Of a DNA stretch of 64,000 bases, positions 11,502-23,500 are shown piece after piece; positions within the stretch are counted from its first letter, which is position 1, and every line of letters begins with the position of its first letter. Below the pieces are notes generated by a model, which saw only the letters and a list, made by a program, of their open reading frames with translations, did no database searches and was not told where the DNA came from. Both the position numbers and the translations under genes were made by a program. Source of the stretch: Formicarius rufipectus (lineage: Eukaryota > Chordata > Aves > Passeriformes > Formicariidae); the NCBI GenBank assembly GCA_013399695.1, contig VXAU01001354.1:1341142-1405141 (forward strand), read 5' to 3'.

Positions 11502-14500
11502 CTAGAAAGTGATAAAAATAAGTTGGCTGTTAACTGTTACTTCGATAAAGATTCTCTGTATGCATTCAAGAAGAAGGAAGTTATCCTGCAGAGAATTATG
11601 CCAAGACCTTCTGCAATAAAGACTACAGACTAAATTAAGAACATTAATACACAATTCCATAATTAGGATACATTTTCATCTCTCCTGATGCCTCAATCTT
11701 TTATGAGCATATCAAGATCATCATTCAAGAAGACTGAGTCTTAAAACCTAACTACACAATACAACACATGATAGCAGGAAAGGCAACAACTGGCAGAAAA
11801 AAAACTGGCTCAAAAGAACAACAAAGTGTAGGCGAACTTCATACGTCAAACTGAGGCAAAAGTATCACCACTATGTTGTTGGAGCAGGCAAGAGGACAAC
11901 ATGCGCAGCAAACAGGCTCAAAAGGGGACCATCAGCAAGAACAGAGGTAATGCCCTGTGTGCAACTCAGGCCTAGAGCTTTTCCTGGATATGCATGTAGC
12001 TGCAGGCTCCTCCTGCCTTCCTCTGAGTAACATTATCTCATTGACCTTGATCTACTGCTGCAGAAGAGAACAGGACACAACACAGAACCTCTCACATGCT
12101 TTTTCAGGGAAGGGGAAGAGAAGTCTTGGAATAAAGCACAAGGAACGAGTAGTAGAACGATTCCGTCAATTTTTTAATAGTTAAGATTTCAGAAGAATTA
12201 TATTTATTTAAATAAAAAGTTAAAGGTAGTAACTGGCAACCTTTTTTTTAAGGCTAAAATGACCATAAAGACATAACTTACCAAAGTGCCAAAACCTAGT
12301 GTCCAGAAATGCTCATTTCTAACTTCCAATACACCATCCAAAGTCGAAACCTAATTTTACAGAAACATCCAGAAATATGAAAATAAATCAGAAGTTTCAG
12401 ATCCCTTTAGAAATGCACTTTTATACATACATAACTGAATAACACATAATTTTCAGTTGTGAAATAAAAGCTCTATACACAGAATAGATGATGTCGGCTA
12501 ATGCCACTATTGTTTATCTACTGTACTTTCGCTATCCTTAAATATCCAAATCAATCAAAAAAGATGTAAGGAACTTATTTCAAGTAACTCTTACTGCCAA
12601 ATTGCACTATGTTCTCAACTCGATATGCTGAAAGTCAACAGCTGCCTGTACTCCTTTTTCTCCCCTAACTCACATTTGTAAACCACTTCAACAGTAGCTC
12701 AAATTTCACACTGCACTACTTGGACAGATTTGTTCCAGATACCTGAATTTTATTATTCATCTTTGAAAGCAAGTTTCACATTTTATACCTGCAGCTAAAA
12801 AATAGTATTAAAAAAATAATCTTCTATCAATCTTCTTGGACTACTCAGAAAAACTATTTATGTTCCTGAATGCTTATTTAATTAGTTGTGCACACTGTGC
12901 TTTGTATTATGCACTGGCTTACCTCTCTAAGAAGTTTATCTAACTGGCCAATCACATGAGGTGGGGTTGTCTTTAAAAAGAAGAGGAAAAAAAAGAAAAA
13001 AGTTATAGTAAGGATGAACTGGTCTTATTTAAATAAGAGAACATTTAAGTCTGGTCTACCTACACATGAGATCAATGGCATTAAAATATAAAATCTTATG
13101 ATTTCAATATGCATATTTCCAGTCTGCTTAAAATCCTTCTAGCACATCACAGATTTCCATGGGAACACTTCCTATCACATGCTTAAAACAGATTTTAAGT
13201 GGTTTGGTTTTTTTTTTTAAAAATGAGGACATTTAACAAAACCAAAATCACAAAACCTATTATTCTGTGACACTGCCTTACCTGGAGCAGTACTTTCCCA
13301 CTGTAGACACTCATGGGATACATGGTACCAAACGTCATCAAAGCAATTGCTACAGCAGAGGCTGTGTCTACAGCAAAATAATTGCTAGAAAGAAAGAGCA
13401 ATTTTAATGAAAAACTGCTATTTACATTTCTGAAAGGCAGGATGCCTTACTTATGATTATTTTTCATTCTTTTAAATTATATACACTTACAGAATATTAC
13501 ACATACTAATTGCATTTGAACTATACATCTTGGAAAATAGACAAATGCGTTTGTGGAGTTGCAATGCCATTCACGCAAAATACAACTCCAGATGAGATCA
13601 TTCCTTTCATGTAAAAAATGTACGTTGCCATAGACTGGATACAAAAAGAGTTATTTTTTAGATCAACAACTGTACGTACTTGATTTCAATGAGCATATAT
13701 GTAATGCAAAGAGCTAGAGCTCCAGCAATATCAATCAAGACAAAAGGGTTCATCCGTGGCAGAAAGATGCTACTTAATCCTGGAATGATTCCACAAATAC
13801 TGCAACAAAACAGAAAAAGCAGTTGTATGCTTGTTGTTCATCATTACTTCAAAACCCAAAAGTCACACTCACCATTTCAGCATTTGACTTCAAACACACC
13901 TTGCTGTCATAGCGTATGATCAGTACTGTAAAGGCCCTTCAAATTCTGCCTAAAGGCTGCTGTCAGCGAAAATTACCCAAGTTTAGATCCATGTCACATT
14001 CTCATATTTAACACTTGACTCTTCCATCCTAAAAAAAAATTTGCCTTAAATCTATCTTCCCGTCTATAAAAGACTATATTATGCTTATCTTTATTCAGTT
14101 TTTCTACATGTTAAAATATGTACCTTGTGCCAGGTTCTTTTTTTCATGTAACATAGCTGGCTGTGTGAGCCACATGCAAGCCACAAGTACTTCACTGGTT
14201 CAGATACTGCTATTACATGTAAGTAAGTCTCGAGGGGTTTGCATATCACTAATCTACAATTCACCTGCCACCTTGCTGTGTAAAAACATTCTAAATTCAA
14301 TGCTAATTAATTGACAGAGGCTGAAAAGAGAAGGGAGACCAGCTAGCTGAGTAAGAGGAGACCAGAAAAATCCCTGAAGGAACCCTGGGAAAACTTATTT
14401 ATAGCTATCTCCTATCAATAAGAGTATGTGGAAAGAGAGGAGTTACTGTACTTCCTAGCGAATTAAGTGTATCCTAGAAAATTTAAAGACAAAACGTTTT

Positions 14501-17500
14501 GCTGTTCTGTTTAGAGCCACCATATGTTTAGGCATCACGTGTTGGCCTGCTCCTGTAAGAATTTTAATCAACATGATTATACACAGGTGTATATACTTTG
14601 TAATCAGTATTGCCTCACATGGCACATCTGACTTAGCTGTATACATACTGATTCTTTTTTTTTTTTTTTTTTAAACTGTTGCCATAACTGTGTACAGGTT
14701 ATCTCAAAATCCGGTAGTAATTCCACACTCTTGATCTGGGATCCCTTCAAGTTATCCATCAGTGTCCTTCCCCATAACACTGTGTTTCTACACTGATAAA
14801 AGAAAAACTCTCTCTGTGATTGCTAGCCAACATTATTTTTTTTTATATTGAAACTCCAGGTGCTTGAGCAACCCAATTATTAGTCTTCCAAAGCTATTTT
14901 GCATAATTTGGGTCTGATGTAACACCTTATGCCCATATAAAATCAATTCTTCTGTTTAACAAGTCAGAATTCTCTGCTTTCCTCAACTGTAAAAACGATC
15001 ACAACACACACTTTGAAGTATACATAACATGTTTTACAATATGGCTTAACATTCTTATTTTGATAGTGACAGATACTTGGAAGAATGTGTATGGATTAAA
15101 ATAAACTTTTCTGACAGCCGACAAAATTATTTGCAAACAGTGTTATCTTGCAGTCAGATATCCAGTACAAGCAAGAGAGTTAACAAACAAGATGAATGAG
15201 CAACACTGCTTCTGTCTCCAGAAGACACAGACTTTCCAGTGTCCTGCTGGGCAGATGAGGAGTTTTCCATAGCTGTGTTTCAGTGAGTAACCTGTTTTAT
15301 ATATCATATTTAAACTCAACCATCTCTGTCATTTGTCCAGCCCACAGAGTAAATAAACACAAATTACTATAAAATATATCACTCAGGTAATGAATGTGGA
15401 GAAATGCAGTTCAGGTGTGTACATGATAATTTTCTTCATGAAACATGATAGTTTTCTCCATCTCATCCAAGCACAATTACATACAACGTACTGAGCACAT
15501 ACATTCAAAAGGAAAGATACATCAATCTAACAGGAATACATCTTTGTGTGTATCTGGGAAGTATGGGAGACGTGTGCTCTACAGTTCATACATTAGACCT
15601 ACAGTAGCTAAAACTATTTTAAAAGCTCTAATACAACAGTTTGTGCCTCAATATCCATCCAAATTGTTACTATACACAAAAAAAACAGCACTGCCTTCCA
15701 GAAGCTAATGATTTTGAAAAACAGTATAAAGCTTTACCTTCTACTAAGATCTGCAACGTGCTCCTGAAGCCAACTTGTGCTGGCAGCTGCATAAGAAAGA
15801 GGGCAATAACGTTACTACAAGTAAGGGTATCCATTTTAAAGTACATAAGTTATATTTTAAAGGAAGAATCCAATGAGATACATTTACTCATTCATAGTGT
15901 ATTTAACAGATTCACCAGCATTTGGAAAAAACTAAAATCTGACTTTTCTAGGCAGTAAGTATAACACCTATCTCATAACAATCTGAACTGACTAAATACA
16001 ATCGCAGATTATAACCACTATTTTTTGCATAATATAATGTGTAATTGTTACTAGAGACAATTTACAGTTCACTTGAATGATTGGAAGCCTAATTCACAAT
16101 GAAAAAGGAAAAAGAGCTATTAAAAAAGCTTACTAAATTATTTTTATCCATTAATATATCCATAAAATGTCTTTCAAGTTCTGATATCTGTCAGATGACC
16201 TTCACTGGCTGAATCCAAAAGATTGAACATAAAGGGTACTTCAACATTAAAATGATCTTGAATGTATCATATTAATGATTACATAGTACTCAAAAGCCTT
16301 AAAGGCAAACTGGAGTTGAAAATCAGATGGCAATTCTAAACTGCATGAAGTTATATTAACAGAGGCAATACCCACTACTTATGAAAATATATATATATAC
16401 CCATTAGTTAGGAAAGTTACCAGACACGTTATACTTTGATAAAAATAGGAATATTAAAATCTTTTCTCAGTTGTTATCATGGTTTAATTAATCACGTACC
16501 TTCAGAGACATAAGCAAAAGGCTTATTCCTAATGGAAAGCATTGTAAATAAGTTGAAAAAGAGAGCCACGAAAGTACCAACGAGCAGTCGGCCCCTAGGG
16601 AGGGGAAAATAAGTATCTTAAGTTCATATCATAACAAAAGTGCATTAAACTACATGAAACCATATATAAATGTATAGAAAAAGTATAGCAATTACATCGG
16701 GCTGTAATTACTAGTAACAACATCAAAATACTTTGCTTGGTATCTTTCACTGAGACTGAAAACAAGAGTAAGATAAGCTAGTGTAATACTTAGTAGCTGA
16801 CATGCATTATCAGTGTAAGATCTATAAGAGATCCCTGAACTTCATACATTACTGTTATCACATTAGGCTGTACATAATGTTGAGTAACAGTTCTTAACTA
16901 ATTACATATATGCATACACACACATCTGTCCTTTGAATAAACTGTCCCCTCAGCAGCACAGCTTAAGAGCTACACTATCATGTCCTATGCCCCTATTCTG
17001 TTTCTAGAACTACAATTTCACCAAACATCCTGTGTCCCAGACTTCTGCCATGTAACATCATCTTTTCATTTCCTCATGTTCTTTAGTCTTCATCATATTT
17101 GCAACACATTCAGCTCCCTCATGACCACAGCATCCTTCCCTCTCAACATGCCAGGCCTCCTAAAAGGCCTCAGTAAGAAATGAGAGTAACTAAACCAGAA
17201 AAACCAGCAATAGATAATTAAATCATTATTTAAGAAAGCATCAGCATTACATTTCAATTGTACCTTGAAATAACTGTTTGTAATACAGCTTGCACGTAGT
17301 TTGAAGCAAAGACCAAGGTACCAAAAGCAATTCGGTGTTGAATGTACTTGCATAACTAATACATGCTAGATTAAGGATTAGAAACATAAAGGGACACTGA
17401 CACATTTTACATGTCAAAATAATTTCTTACGTGTGTATCTCAGGCTGCTCCAGAAACCGCTCTGCACTAGAAAAATAATTGAAAATTTGAGTTATGTTCA

Positions 17501-20500
17501 AACAGTAAAATCTTGATGCCTGAAGCATATTTTTACAATTCTGTGGAATTAGTTAAAAAATTGACATAGTACTGCAAAAAAATTAATTGCTTAAATAAGC
17601 ACAGCCATTTTATAAACAATGAAAGCATTTAACACTGAATCAAAGTAGATATAATTTAGATTTTTCAAATATAGTGTAATAAATCTAAGTAAGCAGTAAG
17701 ATTTAGCAATATTTTAAAAATCTGAAGTTTCTTCTACAATATCTCTCTACATACAGCACTTCTGGAATGCAAATGCTTTTGCTCAATCTGGACTGTATCA
17801 CAGAATCGCAGAATATGCAAAGTTAGAAGCGACCCACGAGGACCATCGAGTCCAACCCCTACCTTTGCACAGGACCATCCCCAAGAGTCACACCGTGTGC
17901 CTGAGAATGTCATCCAAGTGCTTCTTGAACTCCACCAGGCTTGGTGCTGTGACCTGGAACTGTGACCACTTCCTTGTGGACCTGTTCCAGCACCCAACCA
18001 CCCTCTGCATGAAGAGTATCCTCATATGTTACAAAAAATTAAAGAAAGCAGTACACAACCCTACCTTTCTTTCAGTATAAAAAGAGCACCAAGCTGTGCC
18101 AGAACCGTAGACGCAAATACAGCTAGAACTTCAAACCTTTCAAACCTGAAATTTGAGAATTAAGTTTAGGAACAATGAACAATGCATCAGATACAGTCTT
18201 TTCTGTACAAGAACCAGCAGGACAGACCTACTCCTTCCAGTTCCTTCAAGAGCAGACAGATGGGAAGAAACTGGCAGTTTTACAGAGTGGGCATTATTGT
18301 CAGTTTCTTTCAAGCCAATACTCCATTTACCAGAGACAGTTTAAAATTAAGTATTTCTTAATTCTTCTTCCTGTCCCTCCCCTACTCTGTAACTGTTCTT
18401 TACAATATCAGTGTTGGATTTCCTTATTTTTGGGCTCTTTCACACACCAATTATTACAGATGGCTATTAGGGGATCCAGGCCAATACAGTCAGCAACATA
18501 TCAAATGTTGCACTATCAAACACTAGATCTTGTTATTAATACTTACCCAAATGAATAGACTGGGCTGGGTTTCTTCATCATTACCCAGTAGCTTATTAGA
18601 CATGTTATCAAACTGAAAAAAGGGGGAGAATTAGACTATGATAAATAACTGCAGTGTTTACAAACCAGATAATTTACATATACATACTTGAGCCATCAAA
18701 ACTTAACAAACAAAAACAACCACATCTTATCCTCACCCAACACCTCCACCACTGTCAGTGGTGCTTCAAGTGAATCCAGAAAAAGCTGTGCTTGGGAATA
18801 GAACTGAGACTGCATGATGATGTCTAGGTTGGTCCCACAAAAAAGGCAGCAAATAATTTTAGCAGAATGGTAGTGAGTCTAATTTCTTACACCAGGAGAA
18901 AGCCTAATGCTGTAATTACAGCACGCTGTGCTTACAAAGGTTACCATCAACTTTACCATAACTCCATATGCAATGCATTTTTTCCACTAAGACCCTGACA
19001 CAAAACAGCACAATCACTGTTTAATTTGCATGAACTCAATTTTTCTGAAAGGGACCTGGAGCATTTGAGAATCTGACTAACAGACAAAGGCAATTTGAGA
19101 AAAACCTTTTAATATTGTCTGGTATCACATATAAAGCAAAAGCCAGGGAAAATATCAAACCAGACACCGAGTAAATGGTCCTCTTACATTTACTTTTTCA
19201 ACTTGCCTAAACATACTGTAACCTGAGAAAGGCCAGTTAAATGAGAAGGAAGCTGATAAGCAAGATGAAAAAGTAAAAGAAAAAGCAAAGAAAGCTCTCC
19301 ATTAAACTCTTCTTATAGAGGCATACTAGGAATTAGGTTTAGCACTCTACAATGAGTCTCAGACCACGCCAAGTACTGCCTTTCTTTTTCACAGTGTAAT
19401 TACATGTACGGCCAAACCAGATTTATTTTCTTTGGCTACACTGTTGTACACAAGCTCTGATCTAACTGCCCATTCATCGACAGCCACAGGTCTCTCTTGT
19501 TATCCTCTCTCCAAGTTTTTCTCTCATATTGAACATCTAGAATTTCAGTTATTTTATTCTCATAGTAGTAGCCATGATGAGTCTCATTTACTTTGCCTAC
19601 TTTTGCCTCTAGTGACCCTTCTGGACAGTTTTATAAACTGGAATCCACATGGATTCAGTGCCATCTGTACCTTCATGCAGCCCTTTCATAATTAATGACA
19701 ACTTTAAATCAGACTGGATGGAGAACTCAACGCTACAACTGATGAACAATCACATCCTCACAACCTGACCCTCAGCTGTGCAGAGTAAAAGAAAAAGCAG
19801 AGGAAATAATACTGGTAATACACAAAACAGTAAATTCATGTACGCATTAAGACTATTATAAACAAACAGGAAGGTGAGAAAAACGAAAGAACCAGAAACT
19901 GATTTCTGCAGAAGAATTACTGAGCATTGTTCTCCTTTACAGCATGCAGTCACAGATTAAGTATTTCTGTGCCTTTTCCAACCATTCACCTTCCTTTCTG
20001 CACGTTTGCTGCCATTATTTATGTTTCACTATGAGTCAGAAAGCTATAGTATGGAGTGGACAAAACAGACTGCAGATAGCTGATCCATACTTTTTATAAG
20101 ATAGTGAGCTAGCAAGGAAGATAATATGGGCTAGTATTTTTAAAATACATGCATTTTATGCAGTTTATTTCCCAACCAAGGCTGCAAATCTGCATCTTAG
20201 ATAAGAACTGAATGTATTTCATGTCTGTATTATCAACATCACCAAACATGTTCAGAACTATCAAGTAGTTTTAATAAAATTTTCTTAAAAACCAAGAAAA
20301 ACACTAAAAATATCTAATGACCATATGGGAACACTGCCTGGGACCCAGCTCATTAATATTTTTGAAACAGGAACAGAGTTACATACTCCCTGTTTGCTGA
20401 TGCTAAAACAGAAGGTTACTTCAAAATCAGTGACTGGCATTAGGGGAATGCTCGGAGTGAACAACCAGACAACAGTTTGCTACTAGATTCTGTTTTATGT

Positions 20501-23500
20501 TGTCATGCATCTGCACAGATAATTCCATGACTGAAGTGATTTGTCACTAGTCATTCTCAATACAACTATGGTGGTTTTTATAATCTGTTTATTGTGATGT
20601 CTGATTTTATACTCATGTAAGCAACATTTTACCATTTCTATACTGATGATTAAGTTACATGTGTTCCCATCTGTAAGTAAACTTTAAGTGTATGGAAATA
20701 TACAAAGGCAGGCACAAATGAACAGTAAGACAAAAAGGGAAAAAAACTCACCTGAAAAGGTCAAAGATTGTCAGATAGGTGTAAGCAGTTAAAGCTGTAA
20801 AAAAACAAAAAAAAGGCAAATACTAAAAATTAATAGCCTTTCAATGCAGAAATCACTTGTATTCTAAGTCTCTTTCATGCAGCTTATTTCAATCTTCTAT
20901 CTACATAAACTGTCTCTGCTGATAGAATAAGTCTCTGTGAATGTTCTAAACACATAAATATATGTAACATCAAACAGGTTGATTATGGTGATCCTAATTC
21001 TACTAAATCATGTAATAATGCCCAGATACAAAAGGTACTATATTTTTTACTAAGTTGTGAATAGGAATTTAAATACAGCAAAGTTGGGAGGTCTTCCAGT
21101 AACACATACCCACCAAAGCAAGAGACTCCTTATGTGCATTATTGCAGTGAAAAGCAGATTCAACAGAATTGCATCTCTGACCTATCTTGAAACTGCAAGA
21201 AGACCTGTGCCAAAATTTAAAAGTATGATGTTCTGCTTTCAGCATAGAAGACATCAAAGTCCCTATTTAGAAGCAGAAGAGATACAAAACTGAATTGGGT
21301 CTGGCTGGAGTTGATTATCGTCACAGCAGCCCTCCCAGTGCTGTGCTCTGCATTGGTAGCTACAAAGACGTGGATACTACACCAGTGTTTTGGCTCCTGC
21401 TGAGTGGCGCTGGTACAGCATCAGCGCTGCCTCCCAACATCCCCCCCGTGAAGGGCTGAGCTGTGGGTAAGAACCTGGGAGGGAACACAGCCAGACCAAC
21501 TGATCCAAATTAACCAAAGGCATATTGCATACCATATGACATCAGCTCAGATATAAAAGCTAAGGAAAGGAGCAGGAAGTGGGGAGCATTTGTTATTTAG
21601 AATGTTTGCCTTCCAAAGCAACCACTGTATGTGCTGAAGCCTTGGGTCCTGGGAAGTGGATGAACATCACTTGCTGACAGGAAGTAGAAAATAAGGGGTT
21701 TTCTCTCTTTGCTTGTGCATGCACAACCTTTTGCTTTAGTAAACTACCTTATCTCAACCTATGAATTGTTTTCCATCTTATTTTCACTCTCGTTTTTCTC
21801 TCCACGCCTTCATGAGCACTGTTCAGCCAAGGTCAACACACCACAAAAACACTGAAAAGGGGCATTCCTGGAATCAAAGAAGCCTAAGCCATTTGCCACA
21901 CCACAAGCATCTTCATTCAACTGCAAGTGAGGGCCTCAGTATGTCACTGGTGCTATTATATAATGAATAGGTTTGAGGACTAACTCAAAAGTCTACTGGT
22001 TTTCAGTCTTAAAGATGAAGGTAAATGAAGCAAATGACCAGCAGGTCTGAAAAACCTTTCACCCATCCACACTCGCCTGTAAAAAAATGCCTCTAAACTG
22101 AGGCAAATCAAAAGGAAGCTCTTTCTGAACCTGGCTGTGTAGCCACTTAACCCTAACATGCTGAACTTTGTGTTTTCAGGCAGTTGGAACTTCACAGGCT
22201 AAGAATCACACGGTAGTTATTTGCAGTTTCAGTACATGACAGCCACCTACCTATGCTGTTTGTAGAGCTGCACCACATGAGCAGGAAGCCAATACATATC
22301 AAATTTATAGCACCAAACAGCAAAATCTTCCAGGACTGTTGATGAGAATGAATATGTATTTTACATCTTTCAAAATTTACAAAACAAAAATATATCTGTC
22401 TGGTTTCAAAAGACAATATTGCAGGGCTTTGTCATGCAAACAGAACTGGCTTCTCTTCCCTCCCAAAACTTTACCACTCATTTCAGAATAAGCCCTTATT
22501 CTATTTTAAACTTTACAGATTATTTCAAAACCTACTTATAAACCGCCTTTTTTCACCACACTTAAAATACCTTTTTGGTCTTAAAAAAAATCACCTCTGT
22601 ATAATATTTGCATTCTATTACAGCACACACCATCTGACTTTTGAAGATAGGCTTTACAATAATGGGTTCCTTTTTTTGTGCCAAAACTTTGGTCCCAAAA
22701 ACATCTAAATATATTCAGTTTAAAGTTCTACTGGACACATTAGAAATAAATATAATTCTGGAGAATACCAATGGACAGGGACAATGCAAAGGAAGGAATC
22801 CAATTTCAGAGCTGGCTTCTTTTTTTAAGCACAGATAGAAAATTCAAGGGAAAATTTTCAAAATATACTTAAGGTAATAATATATTTTAACTTATCACAG
22901 CTAATGTCTTTTTATGATGATGATGATTATTTTAAGCAACACTTACCCTTCTATCTGCTGCAACCAACCTAAATTCATGTGTTAACTTTCCAACCAGTGA
23001 TCTCTGTGATTTGCGGAACAGGTGTATTGTCCCCTTAAAAAAATTTCAATAGTTTAATTACAAATTTTACTTAAACCATAGTTTAAATTACCAAAAAGAA
23101 ATATTCATTTATTAGCGATTCTCAGTCATATCAAAAACTCGGAATTATTTTTTTGTTAACTAGAAATAACCCACAGACATTAAACACAATGGTATTTTGG
23201 TTACCATTTCACATAGTTATTCTATTAGAAAATGATTAGTTAGAATCAAGCTTCATTTAGATATAATCCACAATTCGGGTTTACTGGAAAACATACTAAA
23301 ATACAGTTTAAAGAGTGGGTTTTAATTCTTATTTAGATAAAACTACTACAGACAGTCTGACAACAGAAATACATTGCTTTATCAAAGCACACTTCCCACC
23401 CAAAGCCAACAGATTCATTAAACAGGAAAACATTGTTGATACATTTATAAAAGAGAACTCATCAGAGAAGTAAAAACAGTGTGGGTAGCACTGGTGATGT

